DNA of 64,000 nucleotides from Desulfitobacterium chlororespirans DSM 11544 (GCF_900143285.1 NZ_FRDN01000005.1:405362-469361); one strand, 5' to 3'. Positions 28,158 to 36,143 are shown, counted from the stretch's first letter. Notes: generated from the sequence alone by a model not told the origin. Made by a program: numbers and translations.

Positions 28158-28435
28158 TATCAACAGAGTTTTTATCCAATGTGGCAGACCATGTAGATGG
28201 TCAAGTAGCTAAGGTCGTATTAAATGAGAGCTACGAAATCACCGACTTTAGTATTAAAGAGACAGAGCAAGGCTTGGTTAATATGCAATATATTGTTCCT
28301 AGTGGCGTGGTGCCGACAGTAGTTTTAATCGAGCTTAAGGATGTTTCTGATAATGTCATCAGCTCAAATGAAGTTTATGTCCCTATTACCGCAGATACGA
28401 TTATAACGCAGACCATTCGAGTTAAGGAGGGGTGA
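28154..28435 (+). CDS. Hypothetical tail-tip protein, 93 residues
   Basis: GTG start overlapping the XkdU stop (GTGA). A beta-rich, acidic protein without a recognised domain. It sits between the wedge and the fibre genes, where small fibre-linker proteins are usual. Function cannot be named. Confidence 0.75.
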   Translation: MISTEFLSNVADHVDGQVAKVVLNESYEITDFSIKETEQGLVNMQYIVPSGVVPTVVLIELKDVSDNVISSNEVYVPITADTIITQTIRVKEG

Positions 28436-28437
28436 GA

Positions 28438-29094
28438 ATGGCAAAGACAAACTGGCAATATGGTGAAATTGTTACCGAGGAAGATTTTAATCAGTTGGGG
28501 CAAGAAGTGAATGAAGCAACAGCTGGACTAGCTGTTCTGGAAGAGCAGCTTGGGGAAGCCGAACAAAGCAGCAAAGCCTATACCGATCAGCAAATTCAGC
28601 TGGTTACAGCTACCGGCATCCCTAAACTGGTAACCTACTCATATGTATTGGCGGCTGATCAGCACGGTCAAACTGATTTTGAAATACCTTTGGAAACCTT
28701 TGTTAAGGAAACAGACACGGTAACCGTTGCCCAGAATAGTACGGTGCTGAGCACGGAGCGATACAGTGTTGTTGATCTGAAAATAGTTCGGTTGGCGGAA
28801 GGCGTAAATATAGGAACAGAAATATTTATTCAGGTATGGAAGAATGTGCTCATCGGTCCGGATGGAGCGATATCAGCGGCAGTGCTGGCTAATGATACTG
28901 TGACAGAGTCTAAAATGGCTGATGAGATGAAAAAGGATGTCCCTGGAGGAGTGGCGGGGTATGATGCATTTGCTATGCATTTGGCGGAAACTATGCCACA
29001 TAAATTTACTGATTCAGCATTAAATAAAACTTATCGCTGGGGCCTAGGAGCCTCAAACGGTCAAGTATATATGCTTTATGAGGAGGTGACCTGA
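28438..29094 (+). CDS. Tail fibre / collar protein, N-terminal linker type
   Basis: About 218 residues. A helical N-terminus (EVNEATAGLAVLEEQLGEAE) leads into a beta-rich domain (LAADQHGQTDFEIPLETFVK) and a C-terminal domain ending YRWGLGASNGQVYMLYEEV. The PHKFTDSALNKTYRWG stretch is common in clostridial tail fibres. The start at ATG 28438 has AAGGAGGGG upstream. It probably carries the fibres encoded next. Confidence 0.75.
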   Translation: MAKTNWQYGEIVTEEDFNQLGQEVNEATAGLAVLEEQLGEAEQSSKAYTDQQIQLVTATGIPKLVTYSYVLAADQHGQTDFEIPLETFVKETDTVTVAQNSTVLSTERYSVVDLKIVRLAEGVNIGTEIFIQVWKNVLIGPDGAISAAVLANDTVTESKMADEMKKDVPGGVAGYDAFAMHLAETMPHKFTDSALNKTYRWGLGASNGQVYMLYEEVT

Positions 29095-29097
29095 TAA

Positions 29098-29814
29098 ATG
29101 GCAACGCAAATATTTTTGGCAGATAAAGCTACTTTAGATGCCACCAAATCAAACACAGATACGATAAAAACTAATGTTGGTAGCAATGCAGATGTGGCCA
29201 GTGCATCAGGAAGTGTACATGCAAAAATAAAGGACCTGAAAACCGCCTTAGAATCAAGCGGGAAAATGAAGTCACAATTATTTACAAGCAACGGGAGTTT
29301 TACAGTCCCCGCAGGTGTGACTGTTGTTTGGATTACTGCGATAAGCGGCGGCGCGGGTGGCGGCGGGGGTATTAACGGTGGTGACTATGATAGTGGAAAA
29401 GGGGGCAATGGGGGTGTAACAAGCTTTGGGGCTTTTTTATCGCTCATCGGAGGCGCTGGGGGTGGTGGGGCATCCCAATACTCAGGTAATATCGCAACAG
29501 GGGGTACAAACAGTCTAACAGATGTACCGCCATCAGCATCATACGCGAATGGTAACCCCGGAAACACCAATAACGGGGCAGGGGGACCTGGATGGTATTC
29601 ATCATTTGGCAAAGGGGGTGATGGTGGAACAGGAAGTAGACGAGGAGGCGGTGGCGCGTCTGGAGTATTTATAAAAGACTACCCTATTCCTGTGACTCCG
29701 GGTGCGGCTATACCAATAACAATAGGCTCACCAGGAAGCCCTGGAGTTGGTAATGGTGGGGGTGGCAATGGTGGTAATGGAGGCCCTGGAGCTCTGTTAG
29801 TATCTTGGTCTTAA
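29098..29814 (+). CDS. Glycine-rich receptor-binding protein (gp38-like adhesin fold)
   Basis: 238 residues. A short helical N-terminus (about 1-60) is followed by a beta strand (FTSNGSFTVPAGVTVVWITA) and then a domain of nearly 150 residues packed with runs of glycine (GGAGGGGGINGG, GKGGNGGV, GGGGNGGNGGPGALLVSW). This pattern matches the polyglycine-II sandwich of T-even gp38-type adhesins and many phage tip proteins, whose hypervariable loops bind the host receptor. It is the best candidate for the strain-specificity determinant of the particle. Confidence 0.85.
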   Translation: MATQIFLADKATLDATKSNTDTIKTNVGSNADVASASGSVHAKIKDLKTALESSGKMKSQLFTSNGSFTVPAGVTVVWITAISGGAGGGGGINGGDYDSGKGGNGGVTSFGAFLSLIGGAGGGGASQYSGNIATGGTNSLTDVPPSASYANGNPGNTNNGAGGPGWYSSFGKGGDGGTGSRRGGGGASGVFIKDYPIPVTPGAAIPITIGSPGSPGVGNGGGGNGGNGGPGALLVSWS

Positions 29815-29829
29815 GGAGGATTAGCACTA

Positions 29830-30105
29830 ATGCCTAAATTTGCACAGATATTGGATAATAAGGTCTATTGGATTTTTGAGGCTGACATGCAACCAGAATT
29901 TGCACCTTACATTGTGATTAAAGACATCGCTGACCTGGTACCACAGCCGCAAGAGGGCTGGCTGTACGATGAGGCAACGGATACTTTTTCCCCGCCTCCT
30001 GAGCCGGGACCTGAAGGGCTGCAACCTACTCTCGAAGAACAGATATACGCGGAAAACCTTTATCAGACAGCCCTATTAGAAATGCAATTTTTAGGAGGTG
30101 CGTAA
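29830..30105 (+). CDS. Tail fibre accessory protein (XkdW-like)
   Basis: 91 residues, acidic and proline-rich in the middle (TFSPPPEPGPEGLQPTLEEQ) with a C-terminal helix. Its opening (PKFAQILDNKVYWIFEADMQ) is typical of small proteins that follow fibre genes and act in fibre assembly or as fibre tips. AGGAGG upstream of the ATG. Confidence 0.7.
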   Translation: MPKFAQILDNKVYWIFEADMQPEFAPYIVIKDIADLVPQPQEGWLYDEATDTFSPPPEPGPEGLQPTLEEQIYAENLYQTALLEMQFLGGA

Positions 30106-30106
30106 G

Positions 30107-30268
30107 ATGACACCCTATCAGATTTGGGAGAAGATGACTAAAGCAAAAGTCTACAGCAAGGCCGTAGTGACCACCCGGGTGAACACTGTGTATGCTGTTG
30201 GGCAGTTAGGTGATGAGGAGTGTACTGCCCTCATCCAGCTGATTGAGACTGTCTACGATGCTGCATAA
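30107..30268 (+). CDS. XkdX-like small protein, 53 residues
   Basis: ATG one base after the previous stop, with AGGAGGTG upstream. The sequence MTPYQIWEKMTKAKVYSKAV... resembles short XkdX/CD1375-type proteins found after the first fibre genes. A second, shorter member of the same type ends the fibre block at 32830, which suggests two fibre cassettes, each closed by such a gene. Confidence 0.65.
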   Translation: MTPYQIWEKMTKAKVYSKAVVTTRVNTVYAVGQLGDEECTALIQLIETVYDAA

Positions 30269-30324
30269 TAGACCCTTAATACGATGTAAAGAGGAATAAT
30301 TTATCTTATGAGGAGAGTGAAATA

Positions 30325-30576
30325 GTGGCTGGAAAAATTACAAAAGAAGAATTGCATCCATTGCTATCACAGAAAATAGATGATTTTGCTGCGCATGAGG
30401 CGGAAAGCATATATTTGCAAGAAGAGGAACCATCAGCAGTGAACCATAAGACACTGTGGTTTGCAATAGGATCTGAAGCAAATTTTGATGGCGGTGGAGT
30501 AAATATAGCAAATGCTCAAACCAGCACTACTCCACCGGAAACCGATGATTATTGGTTTGAGCCTATAAAAAATTAA
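30325..30576 (+). CDS. Small tail-fibre-associated protein, 83 residues
   Basis: GTG start with GAGGAGAG upstream. The N-terminus (AGKITKEELHPLLSQKIDDF) is a helix typical of fibre trimerisation starts, and the end (DDYWFEPIKN) recalls fibre repeat modules. It could be a cut-down fibre left after module exchange. Confidence 0.6.
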   Translation: MAGKITKEELHPLLSQKIDDFAAHEAESIYLQEEEPSAVNHKTLWFAIGSEANFDGGGVNIANAQTSTTPPETDDYWFEPIKN

Positions 30577-30599
30577 TAAAGGAAGAGGTGGACAATACC

Positions 30600-31358
30600 A
30601 TGGCTGATATCAATATTCAAATAAAGCAAAGAAACGGAGAAATTTGGGATAATCTTTACCCGAAGACAAAAGCCGAGAACGTGACCGAGTCCGCGGCTAA
30701 AAGATTTGTGTCAGATACTGAAAAAGCATCGTGGAATGGTAAGCAAACTGCTCTGGATTTTACGCCGGAAAATGCGAGTAAAAAAGGAACGGCTAACGGG
30801 TATGCTGAACTAGATGCAAGCGGCAAAGTGCCCGCATCGCAGTTGCCATCCTATGTAGACGATGTTTTAGAATACGCAAATCAGGCCGCATTTCCCTCGA
30901 CCGGCGAAACTGGGAAAATTTACATCGCAATAGATACGAATCAAACCTATCGCTGGGGTGGTACTGGTTATGTTGAAATAAGTGCCTCACTGGCCTTGGG
31001 TGAAACGTCAAATACAGCCTATCGCGGTGACCGTGGAAAAACAGCCTACGATCATAGCCAATCTGCCCATGCTTCAGCTAATGCCCAGAAAAATAGTGAC
31101 ATCACCAAAGCCGAGATTGAGGCCAAACTTACAGGAGTGATATCTTCACACTCACACGCTTCAGGTACACCCTCTGCCCACGGAGCAACACATATCACGG
31201 GTGGTGCCGACGTAATTCCGGGTGCCGTAGCAGGCGGTAATGCCGGTCTGATGAGCGGCGTGGATAAATCAAAACTTGACGGGTTGCCTAACATAACAGT
31301 AAATGTCACCGAACCGGAGTCTCCCTCTAGTGGAGACTTATGGTATGCAATTATTTAA
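30600..31358 (+). CDS. Tail fibre protein
   Basis: 252 residues. Modules: an N-terminal baseplate-binding part (ADINIQIKQRNGEIWDNLYP), a shaft segment with YAELDASGKVPASQLPSYVD, and a domain with SHSHASGTPSAHGATHITGG seen in many Firmicute tail fibres. The start is ATG 30600 after GGAAGAGGTGG. It shares its N-terminal style (IKQRN.. / IKKRN..) with the next gene, so both probably attach to the same baseplate site. Confidence 0.78.
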   Translation: MADINIQIKQRNGEIWDNLYPKTKAENVTESAAKRFVSDTEKASWNGKQTALDFTPENASKKGTANGYAELDASGKVPASQLPSYVDDVLEYANQAAFPSTGETGKIYIAIDTNQTYRWGGTGYVEISASLALGETSNTAYRGDRGKTAYDHSQSAHASANAQKNSDITKAEIEAKLTGVISSHSHASGTPSAHGATHITGGADVIPGAVAGGNAGLMSGVDKSKLDGLPNITVNVTEPESPSSGDLWYAII

Positions 31359-31370
31359 GGAGGGCTTAAA

Positions 31371-32381
31371 ATGGCCACATACAACACAGTTATAAAAAAG
31401 CGCAATGCAACGAACAATGGCTGGGATTCTGTTTTGCCAATTACCATTGCCGAGAATGTATTGATCAACGCCGAAGGAGATACTCTTGCTACGCACTTGG
31501 CGGATTTTACGCAACAAATACCGTATGCTGTGACCGCAGGGAGTGCGAACGCTTATACGGCAGCTACGGCTCCTGCTTTGCCTGCTCTGGTGGCTGGAGT
31601 GGCCATTGCAGTTAAAATCCATGCTGCCAACACGGGCGCTGCTACTCTTAACTGGAACGGTAAGGGCGCAAAATCTATCAAAAATCCTGACGGAACAAAT
31701 GTTGAATCAGGAGATTTGGCAGTAGGCGGAGTCTTTACTCTACGGTATGATGGCACAAATTTTATCTTACAGGGTAAAGGGGGTGTTAAGCTCACTGGAA
31801 CTGCTGTTGCAGCCGATGTCTTAAGCGGGAAAACCTTTTACCGTGACAACGCTAAAACAAAGCTGACTGGCACTATCCCCAGTAAGGGGGCGCAGACCTA
31901 CACCCCCACCACAACGAATCAGACCATTGCGACAGGGCAGTATTTGAGTGGAGTGCAGACGATTTTGGGGAGTCCGAATTTAATTCCGGCTAATATTAAA
32001 GAAGGTGTAAATATTTTTGGTAAGATTGGGACTCTTGTACCTATTTCTTATGCGGCAAAAAACGTTAGTTTTTCTATTTCTGCGAGTACTTCTTCCTATG
32101 GATACACTTATAGCGAATATTTCACTATAGATAATTTAAATTTTACACCAAGACAAATATTCGCTTCAGCTACGCATCGTCAAGGAGTTAATGAAAAATC
32201 TGGACATTTAGCTTACGGTGATTATTTAACTGCTAGAGTGAATGGTTCATATGGAGGTTGGGTTGAATTTTCTGATGTTGTGTTTAGTCCTGGGCAAGTA
32301 ACAGGAAGGTTTGCACATTATAAAGATTCATCTTCAGTAAGCGGATATTCTTCAGGGACAATTTTCTTTATATTAGCATAA
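31371..32381 (+). CDS. Tail fibre protein, receptor-binding candidate
   Basis: 336 residues with the same N-terminal plug as the previous fibre (MATYNTVIKKRNATNNGWDS), a shaft, a LSGKTFYRDNAKTKLTGTIP repeat module common in tail fibres, and an AT-richer C-terminal domain (about residues 220-336) rich in serine and tyrosine. The shift in composition at the C-terminus suggests an exchanged receptor-binding tip. Confidence 0.78.
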   Translation: MATYNTVIKKRNATNNGWDSVLPITIAENVLINAEGDTLATHLADFTQQIPYAVTAGSANAYTAATAPALPALVAGVAIAVKIHAANTGAATLNWNGKGAKSIKNPDGTNVESGDLAVGGVFTLRYDGTNFILQGKGGVKLTGTAVAADVLSGKTFYRDNAKTKLTGTIPSKGAQTYTPTTTNQTIATGQYLSGVQTILGSPNLIPANIKEGVNIFGKIGTLVPISYAAKNVSFSISASTSSYGYTYSEYFTIDNLNFTPRQIFASATHRQGVNEKSGHLAYGDYLTARVNGSYGGWVEFSDVVFSPGQVTGRFAHYKDSSSVSGYSSGTIFFILA

Positions 32382-32401
32382 AATAAGGAGGATGCATTTT
32401 T

Positions 32402-32830
32402 GTGATAGGAAGAAAAATATACTACGAATTACCCACAGGTAATGTGGTATTGACCACATTAGAAAAATTAAACGGGATCGATACAACCAAAGAGCAGGAT
32501 CTTGCTATGTATCAGGCTTTACAAGCTTATAGTCCAGAATCGATAGGTGTAATTCAACTCGAATACGGGCAGTACTCCAGCGACTTCCTGACAGCGAACT
32601 CTTGGAGGGTTGACTTAGCGACCGGGAATCTGGTGTTTAATTACCCCATTTTTGAGCAGCCTTTATCTGTAAAGGTAGACAGACTGGAGGCTGAAAACAA
32701 TAGTCTTAAGCAGGAAAGCCTAAGCATTAAACTAGCCATTGCTGAGTTAGCATCGACACAAGAGATGGACAAAATGGAGATTCAGCTTGCCTTGGCAGAA
32801 CTGGGCAGCATGATCGGAGGTGCTGAATAA
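32402..32830 (+). CDS. Tail fibre accessory protein with coiled coil
   Basis: 142 residues, GTG start after AAGGAGGATGC. The N-terminal half is globular (YYELPTGNVVLTTLEKLNG...IGVIQLEYGQYSSDFL) and the C-terminal third is a coiled coil (SVKVDRLEAENNSLKQESLS). This resembles XkdW-like proteins downstream of fibres. The stop shares a base with the next start. Confidence 0.7.
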   Translation: MIGRKIYYELPTGNVVLTTLEKLNGIDTTKEQDLAMYQALQAYSPESIGVIQLEYGQYSSDFLTANSWRVDLATGNLVFNYPIFEQPLSVKVDRLEAENNSLKQESLSIKLAIAELASTQEMDKMEIQLALAELGSMIGGAE

Positions 32831-32937
32831 TGGCAAAAATCTATTTTGATTTGATCCAAGCAGGGCTTTGGCAAGTAGAAAATGTGCCAATCCGGTGGAG
32901 AGCAGAAGTTCGGGCCATGATAGACGCTGCTACGTAA
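32830..32937 (+). CDS. XkdX family small protein, 35 residues
   Basis: The TAATG overlap couples it to the previous gene. The sequence MAKIYFDLIQAGLWQVENVP... fits the XkdX family (about 30-50 residues, helical, after the fibre accessory gene). Function is unknown even in PBSX. Confidence 0.7.
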   Translation: MAKIYFDLIQAGLWQVENVPIRWRAEVRAMIDAAT

Positions 32938-33066
32938 TAGAGGAATTATGCGCAGCAGTACCAAGAATAACGCCACACAGGGCGTATTTTTTATGCTCTA
33001 AAATAGGTCAGTCACAATACTGATGCGAAATTCATATAATGTACAGGCTTGAAAGAGGTGATGCTT

Positions 33067-33363
33067 TTGGACTTTACACTTATTACAGCACTAATTGGGA
33101 TTGCGGCAACTTTGTCCGGAATCATCTTAGGCTGGTCAGCAAGGGCAAAGGAAGCTAAAAACGAAGTAAGAAAAGATGCAGAAATAGATACAGTAATCCG
33201 GACGGACATGGAATATTTAAAACGTGGGGTAGACGATATCCGGATAGAGCAGCGGGCACAAGGGCAACGCATGGATACCATGGGCGAACGCCTTAGCCGA
33301 GTTGAAGAATCATCCAAACAAGCTCACAAGAGGATTGACCGCATCGAGCAGAAAGGAGAGTAA
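33067..33363 (+). CDS. xhlA: XhlA-like hemolysin/holin accessory protein
   Basis: About 98 residues: one N-terminal membrane helix (ITALIGIAATLSGIILGWSA) followed by a long charged coiled coil (IEQRAQGQRMDTMGERLSRV). XhlA of PBSX acts with a holin in lysis. The start is uncertain: TTG 33067 is six bases after AGAGGTG, while ATG 33061 lies directly on that site and TTG 33049 precedes it. Confidence 0.78.
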   Translation: MDFTLITALIGIAATLSGIILGWSARAKEAKNEVRKDAEIDTVIRTDMEYLKRGVDDIRIEQRAQGQRMDTMGERLSRVEESSKQAHKRIDRIEQKGE

Positions 33364-33440
33364 GTCAAACGCCACAAATTGAATGGGTAGGTACACCGAA
33401 CTTTAGATCCGGGCGCAATGGCCGCAAGCCGCTGGCCATT

Positions 33441-34079
33441 GTGGCCCATACCACTGCCGGTTATTATCCTGGCTGCTTAAGCTGGATGCAGAACTCAAGA
33501 TCCCAAGTAAGTGCACATTATTTGGTCCTAAGAAACAGTCGTATATTACGGCTGGTCAAAGATGATGATATAGCATGGCATGCAGGTGCTGTAACAAAGC
33601 CTAATTGGAGTTTATATGACGGAACGAACCCGAATTACTATACCATTGGGGTTGAACATGAAGGAATGCCTGCGGTCGGGCTGACAGAGGTCCAGTATCA
33701 GTCCACATTATGGCTTTATGGGGAACTGCTGGCTAAGTATCCGGCAATAGAACCGGACATAAATCATATAATCGGCCATTATCGCATTGACAGTGTCAAT
33801 AGGCCGAATTGTCCGGGAACTAAATTTCCGTGGGTAAGATTATTTGCGGATTTGAAAGGAGAGAATGAGGTGGATAATCTTGTGGTTTATGACGACGGAG
33901 ATGTGGGAGCCGCGCTTTTGCTCAGCTTTAAACTGAAATGCCCGATGATCCATAAGGCCTTTGCCGATGAAGTTCATGCCAAGAATAAGCACTGGATTGG
34001 GATATTGGGGACAAACGGTAATGGGAACTACTACTATGCCGGCAGTGATCGAATCGAGACGGCGAAGTTAGGATTATAA
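33441..34079 (+). CDS. N-acetylmuramoyl-L-alanine amidase (endolysin)
   Basis: An Amidase_2-type zinc enzyme that cuts the lactyl-alanine bond of peptidoglycan. Seen: AHTTAG (first zinc ligand region), SAHYLV, HAG, GVEHEGM, and IIGHYRID...NCPGTKFPW near the C-terminal end of the domain. The conserved family sequence extends upstream of this GTG (IEWVGTPNFRSGRNGRKPLA from 33378), yet no ATG, GTG or TTG exists in frame between that stretch and the upstream gene. The real start is therefore non-standard (perhaps ATT 33378 or CTG 33432), or a -1 frameshift joins it to xhlA. Confidence 0.85.
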   Translation: MAHTTAGYYPGCLSWMQNSRSQVSAHYLVLRNSRILRLVKDDDIAWHAGAVTKPNWSLYDGTNPNYYTIGVEHEGMPAVGLTEVQYQSTLWLYGELLAKYPAIEPDINHIIGHYRIDSVNRPNCPGTKFPWVRLFADLKGENEVDNLVVYDDGDVGAALLLSFKLKCPMIHKAFADEVHAKNKHWIGILGTNGNGNYYYAGSDRIETAKLGL

Positions 34080-34093
34080 GGAGGGAATGAGTT

Positions 34094-34444
34094 ATGGAAA
34101 CTGCATTAGGTTATGTCCAGGATTTTTGGGGGCTGCTGCTTGTTGTGGCAGCCTTTATTATTTATCTGGTCAGCCAGGGAAGAGCGAAAGCGGGAAAGAT
34201 TTTACTCTCGCTGATGTTAAGATTGGAAAAGCAAGCAGAAGAATATGCGTTGCAGACGGGTGAAGAGAAGTTTAGATTCGTGGTCGAGAGAGGGTACCAA
34301 CTGCTGCCTAAATATATAAAGATGTTTATCACCTATAGGATGTTTGTTGAGTTGGCCAATGAATTATATGAGGAAGCAAAAAGTTATTTGATGAACCTGG
34401 ACAAAAAGTCGATCCCGGTACAGATTAAGAATCGTAAGGAATAG
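34094..34444 (+). CDS. Holin-like membrane protein
   Basis: 116 residues with one strong N-terminal membrane helix (FWGLLLVVAAFIIYLVSQGR) and a basic, helical cytoplasmic tail. It resembles LL-H-type phage holins by layout: small, next to the amidase, one membrane helix, charged C-terminus. GGAGGG lies upstream of the ATG. It would let the endolysin out, so the producer lyses to release particles. Confidence 0.68.
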   Translation: METALGYVQDFWGLLLVVAAFIIYLVSQGRAKAGKILLSLMLRLEKQAEEYALQTGEEKFRFVVERGYQLLPKYIKMFITYRMFVELANELYEEAKSYLMNLDKKSIPVQIKNRKE

Positions 34445-34455
34445 ATCATGGATAA

Positions 34456-34605
34456 GACTTAAAACCAGCCCTTAATAGAGATGTTTTTCGTTTTTCCGAC
34501 AAACATCAGGAAATTCCGTCTATAGACATACAAGCAAAAATTACAGAAGATCTTGGCAGCTGGCGAAAACTGAACGTAGAGTATATTCGACAAATTACCC
34601 CTTGA
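34456..34605 (+). pseudogene. Fragment of an unidentified gene
   Basis: A stop-free frame of 49 codons without a start codon or ribosome site, ending at TGA 34603. The translation (FRFSDKHQEIPSIDIQAKIT ... YIRQITP) looks like the tail of a real protein rather than noise. It is probably the remnant of a gene lost next to the tailocin. Its family is not recognised. Confidence 0.3.
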
Positions 34606-34614
34606 ACAATATCA

Positions 34615-34626
34615 GAACATATGTTC
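34615..34626. promoter_or_regulatory. LexA-type SOS box
   Basis: GAACATATGTTC is a perfect GAAC-N4-GTTC palindrome, the Firmicute LexA consensus. A degenerate copy follows (GAAATATACGTTC, 34637-34649). Downstream GGGGAG precedes an ATG whose frame stops after three codons (34671), and the next 130 bases carry broken frames, so the gene it drove appears decayed. Confidence 0.65.
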
Positions 34627-34830
34627 TAATATATAAGAAATATACGTTCTTAAAGGGGAGTAATATTGGGATGAAGAGATAGGATTTATGCTGAGCAGGA
34701 TTACGATTAAAGGTATGACTATGAGTCGGAATGAAATGCGACGTTTTGGAAGGATGATGGACTAGAAAGTTAAATCTTTGAAGGCGAAGAAACCAAATAA
34801 ATCAGATCAAAGAAATCAAAGAATCAAAAA

Positions 34831-34870
34831 TAAGAAGCCAGCTACCCTCCCCAGAGCATTTGGCTTCTTA
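34831..34870. terminator. Palindrome, possible bidirectional terminator
   Basis: TAAGAAGCCA (34831-34840) pairs perfectly with TGGCTTCTTA (34861-34870), preceded by A-rich sequence. It is followed by a second small hairpin (ATTACCCT/AGGGTAAT). It closes the tailocin-associated segment. Confidence 0.5.
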
Positions 34871-34965
34871 TAGAATTACCCTAAAGGGTAATGCCCAACT
34901 GAATTATACCTATTTATGCCAATGAAGGCAACAAGAAATGACTGTATAAGTGAGGTAATTAATTT

Positions 34966-35169
34966 ATGAAGGAATTTGAGGTTTATTACTATGATAAAAT
35001 ATATACACGCTTAGAAAATTGTTTGTTTGTGTTTAATGAAAGAATCAGGCTGCTAAATGAGGAAGATAGAAGCGTTAATTATAATGGCTTTGTAGATGCG
35101 TGTGAGCAAATGAGAAAAGGACTTGATGATTTTAAAACACTTAATGATTTAACAGTACGTGAGAAATAA
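34966..35169 (+). CDS. Hypothetical protein, 67 residues
   Basis: ATG with GTGAGGT upstream. An acidic, tyrosine-rich helical protein (KEFEVYYYDKIYTRLENCLF ... LDDFKTLNDLTVREK) without a known domain. It is AT-rich and stands alone between the tailocin and the core genes, followed by a terminator about 160 bases downstream. Possibly a cargo gene of the tailocin region. Confidence 0.5.
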   Translation: MKEFEVYYYDKIYTRLENCLFVFNERIRLLNEEDRSVNYNGFVDACEQMRKGLDDFKTLNDLTVREK

Positions 35170-35326
35170 CATAAGGGTAACCCAGTCATGAAAATCATTA
35201 TAGCATAAATTAACAATAGGCTTTATATTGCCGACTGGGCGGCATGTTTCAGTGCACTAACATCACACTAACACCCATGGAACCTTACTTCCTTTTGAAC
35301 ATATAATTTATACGACAAACCAGACC

Positions 35327-35369
35327 AGACCTCACAGGGTTCAGAAAGAACTTCTGTGGGGTCTTTTTC
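35327..35369 (+). terminator. Intrinsic terminator
   Basis: AGACCTCACAG (35327-35337) pairs with CTGTGGGGTCT (35354-35364, one T-G pair), followed by TTTTTCTCTTT. It terminates rightward transcription from the tailocin side. The stretch 35170-35553 around it contains no gene; a CCCAGTC...GACTGGG pair with a long loop lies at its left. Confidence 0.85.
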
Positions 35370-35553
35370 TCTTTCACATAGGTAAAGTCCGCTTGTGTAA
35401 TAATTGGCCTTAAATAAAAGATTTTGTGACAAGAGCAATAAGAGAATAAGAACAATAAGTGAAATAAGAACAAGCAAGTATTTTTAATAAAGAATAAATA
35501 CTTTAAAAATGTACATTAATAGCTATGTGAAGTTATTTCAAGGAGGTGGCTCT

Positions 35554-36093
35554 ATGACCATAATGGATAAAGTTCAATCCGCTACACGGGCGACAGTGCA
35601 AGGTATTGTCGACCGGGAACCTGTTAACTATCTTGAAGGCGGGGGTATTTATGGTATAATCTCTCAAGGACGACATAATTTATGTACTCTGGAGATTATG
35701 TATAACCATGCCCAGGATTCTGAACTGAAAGAACGTATCGAAGAAGCCATGGAAAAGCTTACACGCCCTTTAATTGAAGAGTGTGAAGGACTTTTGAAAG
35801 AAAGCAATGCTCAGGTTCCTCAATTCCATTTCACCAATCATAAAAAGCATAAGGAGAAGTTGAATATTCCTGAAGATGCTCGAATGACAGATATGGAAAT
35901 TGCGGCTGCCGTTGGAACTATGGCCAAGGCGGCTCAGGTTAATATCCTGGCTGCTTTGCAAAACTCCTATCAATTGCATATTGGAATTATGTTCCGCAAA
36001 TTCCTGGATGAAAGCCTGGATTGGAACTATCGTCTCCTGCAATTGATGATCAATCGCGGCTGGCTGCCTCACGTTGCTAAAATTACACATTAA
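35554..36093 (+). CDS. DUF3231 family protein
   Basis: 179 residues, all helical, with the DUF3231 pattern (YGIISQGRHNLCTLEIMYNH and a second helical pair after EDARMTDMEIAAAVGTMAKA). Members look like ferritin-like four-helix bundles and occur in spore-forming Firmicutes, with spore-coat links suggested for some; metal-binding residues are not obvious here. The start ATG 35554 follows AAGGAGGTGG; the open frame from 35509 is not needed. Single gene with its own terminator. Confidence 0.82.
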   Translation: MTIMDKVQSATRATVQGIVDREPVNYLEGGGIYGIISQGRHNLCTLEIMYNHAQDSELKERIEEAMEKLTRPLIEECEGLLKESNAQVPQFHFTNHKKHKEKLNIPEDARMTDMEIAAAVGTMAKAAQVNILAALQNSYQLHIGIMFRKFLDESLDWNYRLLQLMINRGWLPHVAKITH

Positions 36094-36106
36094 AACCTAA
36101 AAAGGT

Positions 36107-36143
36107 ACTGAGGATCACGTATTTCGTGATTCTCAGTTTTTTT
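36107..36143 (+). terminator. Terminator of the DUF3231 gene
   Basis: ACTGAGGATCACG (36107-36119) pairs with CGTGATTCTCAGT (36125-36137) and is followed by seven T. A second palindrome at 36151-36200 (AAAGATTGG...CCAATCTTT with inner ACACATGTGT-like pairing) serves the converging repeat-protein gene. Confidence 0.9.

Larger units (their letters stand above)
16390..34444. other. Contractile tail-like particle locus (R-type tailocin, PBSX/diffocin-like)
   Basis: Between groEL and the 35-kb core genes lies a continuous set of tail genes in the order of PBSX/XkdK-U: terminator-like protein, sheath, tube, frameshifted chaperone, tape measure, LysM protein, XkdQ, XkdR, XkdS, baseplate J, XkdU, fibres, XhlA, amidase, holin-like. 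No terminase, portal, scaffold, capsid, head-tail connector, integrase or replication gene is found. That set makes a headless, contractile, bactericidal particle rather than a phage. Regulation comes from an XRE repressor and an ArpU-like late regulator at the left end. Confidence 0.85.

Noticed and set aside
34671-34763. Short frame of 25 codons after the LexA box (from 34688) as an SOS-induced peptide
   Set aside because: No ribosome site at its ATG and the SD-supported ATG at 34671 stops after three codons; it looks decayed.
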